Shown: positions 33,820 to 46,474 of the stretch, piece after piece
Position numbering within the stretch: position 1 is the stretch's first letter
How the letters are laid out: each line of letters starts with the position of its first letter
Source of the DNA: Halocafeteria seosinensis
Taxonomy: Eukaryota > Sar > Bigyra > Bicosoecida
DNA length: 64,000 nucleotides
NCBI GenBank assembly: GCA_001687465.1
Contig: LVLI01000233.1
Span: forward strand, 162,062 to 226,061
Reading direction: 5' to 3'
The notes under the pieces: model-generated
What the model was told of the DNA's origin: nothing
What the model saw: only the letters and a program-made list of their open reading frames with translations
Databases searched by the model: none
Position numbers and translations under genes: made by a program

Positions 33820-35672
33820 CTAGTCTCCGTATTCTTCTTCTAGCTCTTCAATCATCTGCTCGAACCGGCATCGAGCAAGGTACCCTCGAACAAGAGCCTG
33901 GATACGTATCGCAGCATATTTTCGCTGCAGATGATCTCGCAGTTTGTACCCGCGGTATAGTGCTTGCATACGTGTTGCAGCATGCTCCTCTCTTGATGAC
34001 TTCTTTGTCTCTTCGCTTCGTTCCATAGCCTTGTTAATTTCTTTATCATTGTGCTCCGAGGTATAGGAGTTCTCATTCTGCTGTCCTTTCGACTTCTTAT
34101 GTTTCAGCTCCACAAGTAGCTGCTGTGCATAGTCGGTTAGCACATCACAAATAATGCTACCTTCAGTGGTGCTCACTTCATAATACATCCCAGATCGTCT
34201 ATCTTTACTCGCTTTCATCTCGAAATAAAAGCTCTTCTCTGGGTGGTACCCCCATCGATATATGCGCGCAAGAGGAAAGCGATCTAACGTATCCTTGGTA
34301 TCCTTGTCGAAGAAGAAGATACCGCTGAGGTTTATTCCCAGGAAAAAATGCTCGGGATAATGCTTTTTCAACTCCTTCTGCATGGCGTAGACTGGGAAAA
34401 ACTCGCATCCAAAGTAGTCCCGCGTCCTCAATATTTCACTGTACAATTTTTTAGGCTTCTTGCGGGCGTCCTCGTTTAATACATTGTGTCGCTCCAAGAT
34501 TTCTTTTTCCCATTGTGAAGCGGCTTTATGTCCAAGAACCGGGGCCGGAATGAGCCCTTTTAGCTGATGAGTAAGATATCCGGCTTTGTGGCTGAATAGT
34601 TGAGGATCCAAAGAGTGCAGTGCGTGCATGATCAATTGGCATAATGACAAAATGAACTTACACATTTGGGTCATGATTACCGTAACGATATTGCACTTGC
34701 AGAGAAGCCAATGAAACAGCGTCATCCATAGAACACGGATATATTCCAGTGATCACATTATACACGGACTGGATGTAGAGTAAGTAAATGATAGCGTTCT
34801 GGTCGCTATCCATTATTGATTCCATGAATAGCTGGATACGAAAGACAAGCCGCGCCTTTTTGTTGTTTCCCCAAGCTTGCATTATGGGAATAATAGGTTC
34901 GTCACTTCGCAATGCTCGCCCAACTGCAAAGAATTTAGTTCTATTCGCAAGCCAAGCGAATACACAGTGATGGCTTCCGGAACTTACTCGTTACTCCATC
35001 TAAGACTTGGTGGATTGAAAAGCAAGGTCCTAAGACTTCTGAATTCTGTATGTTCAGTTTGACCATCATTTGATCAATGATGGACTGCAAAAAAACGATA
35101 CAAACTCGATAAAAGAGCAGTAGAACCATACAATATGTTGTTCCCGACTCACTTTTGCAGTGGCCCATTCATCAACGAGCAACTGCTTCATCGAATTATC
35201 AAGCAAATAAACAGGGACGAGAACCTGCCCGTTGACCCGACGCAGATTGCCCGAAGTGCCATCACCCCCCGAAGAAGCCCTGTAAAAGAGAACTAAATGG
35301 GCACCAAAGCATATGACGGTAATCTATCCTAAACCGAGAACTTACATTTTGACCGCAGCAGAGGCGCAAGTAGTGGTTGGATCTCTTCCGAAAGGTGGTA
35401 TCTCCAAGCACTCACAACACCAACACTTGAGTTTTCACGCGTCGTCGCTTCAACCGAGTGCTTACACCCTGTAATCGAATTATGGCCCACAATGCAAACA
35501 GATGGTCACCCGTCACCAAACCACACCTGCTGGTACCGAGGCGCAAGAACTTGAGCATTGCTTCAAACGAAGCCGTTCTTCTCTTGTGTTCACATAATAC
35601 AAATATACAGATGATCATCCCATCGATCACGTAAGTTCCGATGTGCTCGGCAAAATAAGCCTCTGGCAGCAT
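33820..35672 (-). CDS. FERM-domain protein with C-terminal IQ motifs, no motor domain
   Basis: Six exons (35672-35466, 35410-35346, 35279-35153, 35084-34988, 34923-34662, 34591-33820) give 509 residues. Residues ~100-440 read as a FERM domain of the MyTH4-FERM/KCBP type: F1 with VPVYLLDNSMKQLLVDEWATA, F2 with FMESIMDSDQNAIIYLL, and F3 with RDYFGCEFFPV, FLGINLSGIFFFDKDT and IYRWGYHPEKSFYFEM. The C terminus has two IQ motifs (AATRMQALYRGYKLRDH; AAIRIQALVRGYLARCR) that normally bind calmodulin-like chains. No myosin or kinesin head lies upstream in the window. The first exon (hydrophobic MIICIFVL segment) is the least secure, and further 5' exons are possible. Confidence 0.8.
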
Positions 35673-36743
35673 GCTCTTTCCCCTAAAGCTCCCCCGTAAG
35701 ACCCTTTTTGTTATCGACGTTCACGTTTCTCGCAACACATGACGGATGTCAACCAGTTATACGAGGCAAACCTACGTGAAGCGAACAAAAACGGTTCTTA
35801 CAACCAAATCAAATGCTCGTCTTGGCCATGCCAAGGCCCAACAAGTGTATGCAGAGGCAAAAAACAGAGGGAAGACGTACACTAGTTCGGATAAACTCTT
35901 TTCTTAGGGGTATACAGCCCTTAATTGCGCTGCTGAGACTAGTCAGAGACTGATCTCTAACACATGAAGACTCTCTTTCTGACGCACGTGTTTAAGAATA
36001 TTCCTATGGAGCCGAACCTGCCGCTGACAGATGATGTGCTGTCGCTCGATGGACGCTCCGGCAAGGCGTCAAACATTTCTTGCTCGGCAACGGACGTTCA
36101 GAGAAGCTTCTGTCACGCGATACAGGAGCTATGTGCGTAGTAGAAGGTACTAGCACGCAAGACGGAAGTTGCGCATGGAGCAATGGTAAGTTAAGTTTGG
36201 TTGGAACGGTGGTGAGATTAAAACCGCAGAAGCTGAGCGATATGTCGAGTCAGCAATGGTATCCAGGGTAAGTCAATGGATAACAGCGTAAAATCATGTA
36301 GTAGAGGCAATGAGAACAGCATGTGCATTTTCGCATAGACGGAGCAGCAGCGATCTCTCCCTTCACTTGGTCTTGTGTGTTTGCATCAACCATAAACTAA
36401 GACTATCTTCCGGATACACGTTCCATATTCAACACAGACAATGGCAAGTACGAAAACAAAGTTGACAATCATGCTCTATGTGCCGCTTTGACGCTGTATC
36501 GTAATCTGCCGACGAAGAACCGACATTCCCTTTTCGTGGCCTTCTTGTAGGGGTATCCAACACTATCGGTCGGGAGTTTTGTGAAGTTGCAGTATCGGCG
36601 CGCGCTTTTCCGAACGTTGGGCGCATTTCCTCATGTCTTCATGCAGGGACATTGTCTTTGTGTGCTGGTTTTCACTGATACAATCATAGTTCAATCGTCT
36701 TTTCTGGAATATCGCAGTTGGAGCGTGTCGTTGGAGAAAGAAA
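35673..36743. other. Intergenic region upstream of the large ankyrin gene
   Basis: About 1.07 kb with no secure gene. Two short plus frames starting at 36006 (MEPNLPLTDDVLS) and 36049 (MDAPARRQTFLARQR) look mildly protein-like, and a GTAAGT donor follows at 36187, so a small gene or an upstream exon of the ankyrin gene is possible. I could not join them in frame to anything. No tRNA. Confidence 0.4.
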
Positions 36744-39700
36744 ATGGCGGACCGCCTTCGAGTCCATTTGTCGCATGGGCTCCTGGACGATCCCTTGGTG
36801 TATTCATGCTATAAGGGCGACCATACAGCAGAGGAGCTAATTTTGGCACGGGTACCAGACTGGAAAATTATTCTGAAGCCCGTACTCCCTGAAGATGTCG
36901 AAGGAAACGAGGAACATGCAGAGACAATGGAGACCCTATTCACGCCGTATGCACATACGTTGCCGCCCCAGAACACGTCTCGAAACAATTTAGGAAGCAC
37001 CTTTGGGAGCACCCAAAGCGTGAACGAGGAAACGCAAAACTCACACCAACGGAAAAACAAGGGCCAGACAATACTACATGCCGCGGCATATTTTGGAAAT
37101 AGAACACTCCTTCAAAGTCTTCTCGAATTGCCGCAGAGTTTCTTGAAGCAACGGCTGGAACAATTGCGCCTCAAGGTCCGTCACTGGGCATGTGATCACA
37201 ATGTCACAGTGATGGCTGGTGCTGCAAAGCAGCTCTTTGAAGAGGATGCGGCTTTGGAAAGAAGTAATCTTCCTCAAGCTGAGCGCGAACGGATAGAGAA
37301 GAACAAAAGGATGCAGCGCCGACTCGTGGAATCACTCGAGGATATTGAGCGCCTTAAAGTTATTCATAAGGAAATATCATACCAGTCTATGCTTAGCAAT
37401 TTAGACGCAATAGGAAGGTGTCCATTGCACTACTGTGCTTCTTCCAAAGAGGCTCTCAGCTGTGATACTCTACTGAGTGTGGAACAGTACGCCGGAGATT
37501 TCAGCGGTGTAGGGATAAGTGGTAGACCATTGTTCCCCAAAGATGCAAGGATTTGCCTTGTGACGGGAAGTGTCCTCCCTGAGGAAGTTCTTCAACAAGA
37601 CAAGTCGCCCCAACTCCTACCCCCAATGTATCAGGAGGCGTTGGAATGGTGTGAATGTGCGCTTAAACAAACGGGACACCCAGAGTACTCAGCAGACATT
37701 TCTGAAACTTCGCTTCTTCTGCATACTTTTTCATGCTTGCAAGGGATGGAAGACGTGCTTAACACGCCGTCTCAATTAGGGAAAGACCCTACTCTGGGTG
37801 GAACTCTAGCTCAGCCTCCGTCGGTATCAGTTCGCTCAATCGAAAGACAGCGGCAGAGAATCGTGCAGTTAGGCGAACGTCGTTCAGGAGGGGCACCATT
37901 GCACGTTGCAGCTGTATGCGACAATGTCAGGGCTATCCGGTGTCTTCTTCATCATGGAGCTCGCCCTGATGCAGAAATGGAAGGAGGGATCACTCCCATA
38001 GAGCTAGCAACGGAAGCATTGGCTAAGAATGTTCAAAACCCGCTTCGAAGAGCGGTGGAGCAGGCGTGTGGAGTGTATGGTACGTCGAAACAGACTACGC
38101 AGACAAGTGATGGTGTTACGGCCGACACGAACAACCTCCTAGATCAATTCAGTATGGGGGTTTCTGCCCGTTCTCGGGGAGTTGCCGGAGGTATCCCTCT
38201 GGGTACCGGCCTTCACGCTGCTGCAGAATATGGTCGAGGAGAGCTCGTCAAGCTATTCGTTGAGAATGGTGCGGACGTAGACGAGCTCGATGCCAACGGA
38301 ATGAGTCCACTCATGCTTGCTGCCGCCCACTCGAGGGGTGGGGAGCGATATCGGAACGTCGCAGAGGCGCTGATCGAAGCGGGAGCGGATGTTAACGCTA
38401 CGTCATCCATGCAGAGAACCGCTTTGCATTTTACAGCAGCTGCTACTTCGTTTCCAGTTTCGAAACAGCATCTTGTGGACCCTGTTCCTCACAGATGCGA
38501 CGAGTCCACGCAAGACGCAACCCAACATTGCACTGGAGCAATGATAGCCCTGTTGGTACACGCAGGAGCGATCATTGATGCTCGAGACCACAGGGGTGAT
38601 ACGCCTCTACATTATGCTGCATACCACAATAACTACGTGGCTGTGGATGTGTTGCTCCGATTGGGCGCATACATCTACGCCAAAAATACGCTGAATAACA
38701 CTGCAATGCATGTAGGCTCCTTCGTGGGAGCAAAGCAGGTACTGCGGCAATTGGCAAGATTTGACTGTGAGTTTGGGATGCTTAAGAGCTTGCGTAATTC
38801 ACAAAATAAATACGCGTTTGACATTGCTAAATCGGATGACGTCCGCAAAGCCATGGACTCAATTTGGGAGTGTGCTGCGGCGGGGAAGCTAAATAAGATA
38901 TATCAGATGTTCCGTGATGCAGAATTAGCGCGCCAGCGATCAGGAAAATATGGTGACGAGCATGGTTCCGAGGTTTTGGTGGGGATGTGGAGGATCCAGC
39001 AACCATGGGAGACGACGCGCGTATTGAAAAGAGGGCTGCTTCACTGCTTAATAATTGGCTGCGCTCGTAAACGCCGAGAGCTGTGGATGAGTTCCATTGA
39101 GAGCAAGTCGAAAGGCCAACGATCAAATCCTTGGACAGATTTTCGGCATGTCGAAGTAGGCATGGGTGACACTAAGGGTGCATTTGCCCGTGGCACTTCT
39201 GGTAGTCTTAAAGGTATCTCTCTGAGGAGTGGCACCGGTTTACCATCGGTTACGGGGCCATTGGCGAGAAGTATTAGCGGAGTTCGGCAACCAAACGATC
39301 CTGATCTGGAGCCTCCCACACCGTCATCCGCCAACCTGGATGCTGGTTTGGGTTATTTTTACAACAGGTATGGGAAGTTGGATGAGCATTACTCGCTCTA
39401 CCCGGAGAAACGGGCCCGTGATAAAAAGCTGCCGGGGGTAACAGTTGACTGGCAAGAAGTATACAATAAAGATGCAGAACTTCAAAGACACTATGGGAGA
39501 ATGGCTGGAATCATGGTTAAACAAGGAGGATTAGATTTGGACGGAGGGGATGTAGATGGTGTAACTCCAATCATGCTCGCTGCCCGCTATGGCGTGGTCG
39601 AGTTAATGAAGGCGTTGATAAACTTGGGAGCCAGTATAGGTAGCTGCGATAACGAGGGAAACTCAGCCCTACACTGGGCTTACGCATATAATCAAAAGCA

Positions 39701-40040
39701 AGTATGTAACGTTCTCGAAAATATCGATCTGAGGAGGAGTGAGCAGCAGGGGAAAACGACAGAAGTGGAGGCCGACACCGATAATTATCAACATCGAAGG
39801 CGCCATTGCCAGCTTTTGAACATACGGAACAACAACGGGCTGGTCGCAGATGAGGTCGCTGGAGAAAAATGGCAAATACTGGAGACATGTACAGAGCAAT
39901 TATTGGAGATCGCGCATCCTCCAATGGAAAGTGAGAGCTTGTGTGTCTCGCACCCTGAGGAACTAAGTAGAACAACACTCATAAAAGACGCTCTACAGGA
40001 ACGGACCTTGAAACTCACTACGACGAGGCGTGGGAGTTAG
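36744..40040 (+). CDS. Large ankyrin-repeat protein
   Basis: An intronless 1,098-residue frame. Ankyrin repeats occur singly and in blocks: near residue 110 (GQTILHAAAYFGNRTLLQSLL), near 385 (GGAPLHVAAVCDNVRAIRCLL), ~490-560 (GLHAAAEYGRGELVKLFVENGA; MSPLMLAAAHSRG), ~610-680 (RGDTPLHYAAYHNNYVAVDVLL; NTAMHVGSFVGAKQVL), and again at ~935-1000 (GVTPIMLAARYGVVELMKALI; NSALHWAYAYNQKQV). Between lie a coiled coil (residues ~140-215) and a Gly/Ser/Thr-rich linker (~800-880) with an YxRYGKLDEHYSLYPEK motif I do not recognise. No enzyme domain or membrane segment. Probably a scaffold; partner unknown. The ATG (aaaATGGCGG) has a strong context. Confidence 0.85.
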   Translation: MADRLRVHLSHGLLDDPLVYSCYKGDHTAEELILARVPDWKIILKPVLPEDVEGNEEHAETMETLFTPYAHTLPPQNTSRNNLGSTFGSTQSVNEETQNSHQRKNKGQTILHAAAYFGNRTLLQSLLELPQSFLKQRLEQLRLKVRHWACDHNVTVMAGAAKQLFEEDAALERSNLPQAERERIEKNKRMQRRLVESLEDIERLKVIHKEISYQSMLSNLDAIGRCPLHYCASSKEALSCDTLLSVEQYAGDFSGVGISGRPLFPKDARICLVTGSVLPEEVLQQDKSPQLLPPMYQEALEWCECALKQTGHPEYSADISETSLLLHTFSCLQGMEDVLNTPSQLGKDPTLGGTLAQPPSVSVRSIERQRQRIVQLGERRSGGAPLHVAAVCDNVRAIRCLLHHGARPDAEMEGGITPIELATEALAKNVQNPLRRAVEQACGVYGTSKQTTQTSDGVTADTNNLLDQFSMGVSARSRGVAGGIPLGTGLHAAAEYGRGELVKLFVENGADVDELDANGMSPLMLAAAHSRGGERYRNVAEALIEAGADVNATSSMQRTALHFTAAATSFPVSKQHLVDPVPHRCDESTQDATQHCTGAMIALLVHAGAIIDARDHRGDTPLHYAAYHNNYVAVDVLLRLGAYIYAKNTLNNTAMHVGSFVGAKQVLRQLARFDCEFGMLKSLRNSQNKYAFDIAKSDDVRKAMDSIWECAAAGKLNKIYQMFRDAELARQRSGKYGDEHGSEVLVGMWRIQQPWETTRVLKRGLLHCLIIGCARKRRELWMSSIESKSKGQRSNPWTDFRHVEVGMGDTKGAFARGTSGSLKGISLRSGTGLPSVTGPLARSISGVRQPNDPDLEPPTPSSANLDAGLGYFYNRYGKLDEHYSLYPEKRARDKKLPGVTVDWQEVYNKDAELQRHYGRMAGIMVKQGGLDLDGGDVDGVTPIMLAARYGVVELMKALINLGASIGSCDNEGNSALHWAYAYNQKQVCNVLENIDLRRSEQQGKTTEVEADTDNYQHRRRHCQLLNIRNNNGLVADEVAGEKWQILETCTEQLLEIAHPPMESESLCVSHPEELSRTTLIKDALQERTLKLTTTRRGS

Positions 40041-40213
40041 AGCGAGATTGGCGCCATAACCCAGTCATATGCATACGCATCTCTGGTCTCACTGGAAGAG
40101 AAGACCTTCTTAAGTGACAGACGTTGAGCATACCATCTCATACCGAGCCGAATAACTTCCGCGTTTTCGCAAGTTGGAATTAGAAGCTCGACGACGTATT
40201 TCGCTGTCTCTCT

Positions 40214-41385
40214 TCACTGATCGCGTATATCAACTTTACATACGGGACATTCCGCTTTGCCTTGTGAGAGCCAAGGGTCAATGCATTCACTGTGAAACTG
40301 GTGCAGGCAAGGCAGAATCCGCAATTGTTCCCCATTCTCGAAGTAGGCTAGGCATATGGAGCACTTTCGTTTTAATTCTTTATCAGGATCCTCTTCATCT
40401 CCTGCAGTTTGAGTAGTTTCTTCTTGTTCTTTTGCTCGAGGGGCTTCGTACGTATACGTGGGTAACCGATTAATCTCATGCCCTGATGCACGTTGCAGTA
40501 CTTGAGTAGGAGTGTCTTCATCCAGAGCAAGCAACCGTTCATAGTCTGAGTAGAGAAGAGTAGAGAGAATGTAACATTGTTTTGGGGATTTGAAACATTG
40601 CAGGTCGTACCTTGATCCGTGAAATTCCCTTCGTTCATCATCAAAGCCAGATTTCGCCACGGGATGCGTTGCCCTGAGCGTGTTCGGTACACGTTGCGAA
40701 CGTGGCGTGAATACGCAATGTTTGGAGTTCCCTCCGAAGAATTATCTGGTTGGAACGATAGTCTGGTCACTATGGCAGCCAAAAAGGTGATAAGCCAAGT
40801 CATAAAGAGTAGTCCAATTATCGTAGGGTACCTCCTCAAGAAAATCACACTTATAATAGCCCAGCAAAATGCAAACCCTTGTATACAAGGCATGCAGCCA
40901 AGTGCGGCACAGAAACACTGACCGCAGCTTCCTCGGCAACGAACACAGTTCCAGAATGCCCTTTGGATCCGTGCAATTACACCAGGCCTGTTTTCTCCGG
41001 CTTCCACCTCCGTCGTTCCGTCATCTACTCTGTGCCAGAATAGTGCCCCTCGTCTGCTATACCTCGTATTCCTGTTCATTACCGGTGCTCGTGCGCCGTT
41101 GGAGGAATCTCTATCGTGGAAGTGGTCTGAGGCTTCCTGTACAAAGGAAGAGGACGAGGAATCTGCGGCTGATGTTTGACTTGATCCGAACCAACGCGAA
41201 AATACGCCACGCTCGGTCTCGGCGTTGCTGTTTCCAAATATGTCTGTCAAATCAATTTCAGCCGTATCGTTATTGATCTGCAAAGACAAAAAGTACGCCA
41301 TAAATTTAGTGAGAGGCTTGGAACGGGTAATACTGGCTCGACGTACCAGGAGAGGTGTTGTTTCCTCCTGTCTACGGTCCGTCAT
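40214..41385 (-). CDS. Membrane-anchored RING-H2 E3 ubiquitin ligase
   Basis: Exons 41385-40611 and 40545-40214 give 368 residues; start at ATG MTDRRQEE. After a polar N-terminal half comes a Cys-rich patch (CVRCRGSCGQCFC) and two adjacent hydrophobic spans (GFAFCWAIISVIFL; IIGLLFMTWLITFLAAIV). The C terminus is a RING-H2 finger: [36 protein letters not shown], followed by only a few residues. This layout (TM spans then RING-H2) is common for plant and protist ligases acting at membranes. Substrates cannot be inferred. It is convergent with the ankyrin gene, 173 bp apart. Confidence 0.9.
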
Positions 41386-42488
41386 TTGCACCCTAACCAC
41401 CCTAGTCGAAAGGGAAGAAGACACTAGCTATTCAAGTAGTTTCAAGTAACCGTATCAATGGTGAATCTAACAAATACTTTACCGTGGTGCATGCAAACGC
41501 CCCCTTTGAAGGCGATCAAAAGCTGCGACGGTGCAACTTCAACTTGCGAGCAGGGAAGATTCTCGGAACTCAGAAGAACATTGGGTGTTGAACCACGCCG
41601 TTGATACGCTAAGGAGTATCTATGCAGGGGAGACACTAGGGAGCTCTTTCACGGAGCTATTACACGGGGTGAAGATCCCCCAACTACTTTCTTTCAGAGA
41701 GTAGGCCCCATGAATACATTCCAACCCCGGGTACGGACTTGCTCTTGCTTGGCGACTATGTGGTCAACTTCCCGGCCGGTGGGCTATCTGTCACATTTGT
41801 GTGTGTGTTGGCGACTTGGTGTGGAGAGAATGTCAGAGACTGACTGCTGAGTAGAGTGTCAAGCAGTATCAAGATGTGGATATCAGTGTACGAAAAAATC
41901 ACCAAGGTAATCGCATCGCCCATTATTGTGACACCAGATTGCAGCTCAACAGCGGACAATTGTAAACTTACATCACAGTGATGTAGTCAGTGACCGAGAT
42001 CAGTGGGATGAATCAGCTTTAGTTAGGGGGACAACAACGTTATACGCTTTGGACGGCGCCGGTTGTAGTGAAGATGACAGTTTTAATCTTTTGACGATAC
42101 GATTCTAGTTAGCGTTTCTACAACCTACACAATAATGCCTCAGGGCCCGAAATTCGAAAGAAATGTAATCGTTTTGATTGGTAAACAAATAGATATGGAT
42201 GGTATCAACTGCAATACAGTACCCAGCAACTTCTTACAACTCATGTTCATCACTCATGACTCGCTGTGGTATCTTCACAGAAAATCTCCATTACCATATG
42301 GTAGGTTTCCTCTGCGCATTTACCTAGTCATGCCTGCTTTCTTTGGCTTGCCAAAATGAATTAATTGATCACCCTAGAGTTTGGTACTAGAACCAGGGCG
42401 AGTTGGGAGGGATATATTCCCATGACTTCATTAGAGTAGCACACTACGGAAGGGTGTTTGCCCACGTCACACGAGCTGTGGGAGAGAT
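41386..42488. other. Intergenic region upstream of the TMEM63-like gene
   Basis: About 1.1 kb between two divergent starts. Frames here are short and lack recognisable features. A GT-rich run (GTGTGTGTG) lies near 41799. No RNA gene found. Confidence 0.4.
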
Positions 42489-45400
42489 ATGAGTGGTTCC
42501 CAGGGCCGTGTATTGGAGTCGACAGACCCAGCTGCCGAGGACATTACTCTCGATGGGTTTTTGTCCTCCTTTTACATCAACTTGTTTATGTTTACATCGT
42601 TTATGGTAGCCATCAGCATCGTCCGACGGCAAGTGCCAGAGTTCTTCCATCCCAGACTGTATTCAGTGGATGACAAGGGAGCTGTTTTTAAGGTCAATTT
42701 ACCAGGAGGGAAGAAAGAGAAGGAAAGCGATACCAAGAGGATTGATCGACTCAATGCGGCTACCAACGTTAAGTACGTACTTACCACCTCAGGGTTTCAG
42801 AATCACAGTACCAACTCACCGACGTGTCCTTCAATTGGCATTTTTCCAGAACTCGAAGTGATGGGCAAGGTCCTCCAGTAATTCCCGAAAAATGGTTTGG
42901 ATTATACTGGATCTACTTCATTTGGAAGATGCCAAACGAGACAGTATTGAAAACAGTGTAAGGGTTGTACTCTTATTTAGTGTTTCTTGCTCTGCTACCG
43001 CTTCTGTCTGCTCAACGCAGTGGTTTGGATGCCTACATGTTCCTTAGATTTGCTCATCGAGCTAGTCAGTTATTTGGAATAGTATGCCTGCTGTGGGGAT
43101 GCGGCCTAATTCTCCCCATCAACTATGAATTAGGCGAGAGAGAAGAACTTGGGTTTGATCGCCTTTCGTTATCTCATATCGACGTGGGTCAGCCAATTTT
43201 ATGGGTTCATGCTGGATCGACGTGGGTTTTTACGTTGTCAACGTTTGCCATATTATTAGAGCTTGGACGAGAATTTGCAATATTGCGGCATAGATATTTG
43301 CGGTATAATCTCTATCATCGGACCGCGTACGGTACTGATCAACGTGTGGCGGCCGAAGATAAGGAGCACAAGCGACAAGAGGAGAAAAGCTCAGCGATGA
43401 AAGGCGCTTCTGCTACGGCGCCAGTTGCGAGCACATCTTTTCATAGTAGGCAGGGTGAAAGACGGCCTTCTAATCTAATGACCTTGTCCAACAAGCTGCC
43501 ACCGTGGGTGAAGGAAAGCGGTCCTCAAGAAGAACAGGGGTCCCCATATGTGTTAAACCCACGTCCTTATACCGTTATGGTGGAAAATCTTCCCGCATGG
43601 GTGGACTGTGATGCACAACTATACTTCTTTTTCGATTTTCTCTTCCCAGGGGAAGTCTACAGTGTCTCCCTGGTTACGAATGCAAGTAAAGTCGATGCTG
43701 TATGGAGAGATAGAAATGAGTTCTTGCGTTCTTTGGAAGAATGCGATCATTTGAAGAGTAAGAACCTCGAGCGTTCAGTGCGTCGGATGGCCGTATCCGC
43801 AGATAAAGACACTCCGCAAGGTTTGTGCATTGATAGGGAATACTTCCTATTTTGTGCTATTCAACTGGGTTTCTCGATCATTTGCAGGTTCATCAGCGAC
43901 TGTTCAAGATTCTCCTTCAACAGTCACCAATGAAAGTACAGTCACAATGATAATTTGCCCCTCGGGGACTCAATGGCTTGTAGATTTGCTATGTTGCGGC
44001 CCTTTCACGGCGAAATTATGCTGCGGGTGTTATCAAAGGGTTTGCCGTTGCTGCGATGATGGTGGCAAACATGAAGGCTCGATCCTCAGCCAGATGGAAG
44101 AGGACTATAATGATAGCAGCAGTGATGAAGAGCCAGTAGAAGTGTCTTCTCGGAGGCGAACAGTGACGGAAGCGTTACCTCATATGACTCAAAGGCGTTG
44201 CTGCCAGAAGCCGTACAGAGTTAAAGCGAGAGCTTATTTGGAAAAGCTTGTAGATATTCACTCGCAGAAACTTAATACTCTTCGTAAACGCGCCCAAGCT
44301 CAATTAAGACGGCGAGGTAGTGCCGAGCTGGTGGGATCGAAGGTACTAGAGGATACGGAGGACTCAGAGTTGCCTTCTGATGACACCACTGAAGCGTCCG
44401 CAGTGGAAGATGATGCGGAAAGCAGACCTGGAGCTGAAACCAAGTCTATTGATCTCGAGATTACTCAGCGCCCGGACCATAGCTCATCATCCGCGGGTGC
44501 CCAAGCCAATCCACACGATAAGGGAGCGGCGGAAACACGGCCGAAGAAGCGCGTCACGCATCGACGTGTAGCCGATGATACCAAACATGATAACCAGTTC
44601 CAAAAGTTTGGGAGAAAAATGGCTAACGTCGGCAGAGGAGTTTATGACCGCGTAGCGTACACCACTGAAATGATTACGGGTGTGGACTGGAGAACGCGTT
44701 ACGGAGACGGTCCACAAGGTGGTTTTCGTCCTTCATCTACTGGGTTTGTAACACTGAGAAGCATGACCGCTGTTTCCGAAGCAGTACAGCTATCACTGGT
44801 TAAGGATCGAACAGTTTTTGATCCAGCTATGGAAAAGTTAAGTGGTACCAATGAGCCGAGACAGACAGACGGGAATGTGCTGAACTTAACTGGAAAGCGC
44901 TCTTCCCAGTGGTCGGAAAATGAGGCTATTGTATTGGCGAAGAATGTTACCTCGCACATATTTTCACCGTTTCAAGCAATTGGTGATTTATTAGACATAA
45001 CTCGATACACTGGGGTCAAGGCGAAGAGGGCTCCCGGGCAAGAGGATGTAAGTCTTACTTTACTACCCATGACTTTCTCTATTTTGGGAGTCTGAGTCTC
45101 TATCATGTTTTTCTGCAGCTGTACTGGCCCCACTTGAGCGTGAAGGAACAGCTTCGGCATTCTAGAAGATGGACCACCTTTTGGATAACGATCCTGTTGC
45201 AATTCATGTACACTCTCCTTGTTTCAGCAATTTCTTCCCTGGTCTCGGTAAACAACCTAAGGGAAGTTGTCCCTGGACTAGATGCTATCGTAAATCGAAG
45301 CGCGTTCGTCCGCGGTTTCGTTGTGGGTTTTTTGCCAACTCTGCTAATAGAGGGTATTCTTGCATTGTTACCGCTCGTCCTGGGCTTCCTCTCGTACTTG

Positions 45401-46474
45401 GAATATCCGCAAACGCAATCAGAATTAGATATGTCCACAGCCGCGAAATATTTCCAGTTCAAAACGTGGCAGCTCATGTTCGTTTTTACAATTTCTGGTA
45501 CCGTGTTCGAATCCCTGAATACCATCATCAACAGACCAAAAGAAATTTTGGATGTTCTTGGGAGTGCCTTGCCGCGGTTATCGTCGTTCTACATCAATTT
45601 AGTAATGCTTCGAACGATGTCGGCCTTACCGTTCGACGTATTGCGCCCCTTCTGGCTAATACTTCATGTAATGCAGTATCGAAGTACGCGCTTCATCTCC
45701 CCCGATTACGCTGGAAGGAGGGCATCCATCGAAGCCGGGTCATCGACTGGGACACAACCGAACACTGTGGAAACGGCAGCCACTGAGAGCGTTTCTAATC
45801 GAAAGAAACCTAAAGCTAAGCATACCTGGCAATTATGGGATATGACTCGTCGCCAGTACTGGGAGAATATTTTACTTAGTGGGGGCGAATTCCGCTGGAT
45901 TGAGCATTTTACCAATGCCTTAGTGGTCTTCTTGATAGGAATAACGTATTCGACTATAAATCCAGTTATTGCTCCAGTGGCTGCCGCATTTTTTGTTAAT
46001 GCGCGTTTCGTTTGGAAATACCTTCTGCTCTACGTCCATCACAAGTCGTGGGAGACTGGGGGCCTAGTATGGCCCAGAATGGTCCGTCGAGTGAGTGCTG
46101 CCCTAGTGGTGTACCAACTAACAATGTTAGGAATCCTCGGTCTAAAGCAGAGCGGAAGCGCCCTCCTCGTCTTGCCTCTTGTGTTTGTAACGTACGCATT
46201 TGATTTAATGATCCGTCGACGACTTGAGGAACCGGCTATGTATTTGTCTCGAGAGGAATGTCAGGAGATCGACACCACTACTTCGTTGGTCGGTGGAAGA
46301 GGACCTCGACGACGGGTGGCAGCATTCCATTCTTTGAACGAGTTGAGGAAAACGGAGTTGCCTGAGAACGCGCGCACGAAGTGCCCATACTCAGCATACG
46401 AGCGTCCTAGTTTGGACCCCAAACAGGACTGGAGTCCTCACGTCATCTCTCTTCGTAATGTCCTCTACTATTGA
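42489..46474 (+). CDS. OSCA/TMEM63/CSC1-like mechanosensitive cation channel family protein
   Basis: Five exons (42489-42772, 42859-42957, 43021-43820, 43888-45047, 45119-46474) give 1,232 residues. N-terminal layout matches the family: TM0 (FYINLFMFTSFMVAISIV), PEKWFGLYWIYFIWKM, VGLDAYMFLRF, and YTVMVENLPAW starting the cytosolic RRM-like loop. That loop is very long (about 540 residues, Glu/Ser/Arg-rich with a Cys-rich CCGPFTAKLCCGCYQRVCRCC patch). The pore region follows: LYWPHLSVKEQ, FYINLVMLRTMSALPFDVLRP, and a run of hydrophobic spans to FVTYAFDLMI. Family members open to membrane tension and pass Ca and other cations. Its stop overlaps that of the convergent methyltransferase by 7 nt. 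Confidence 0.92.
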
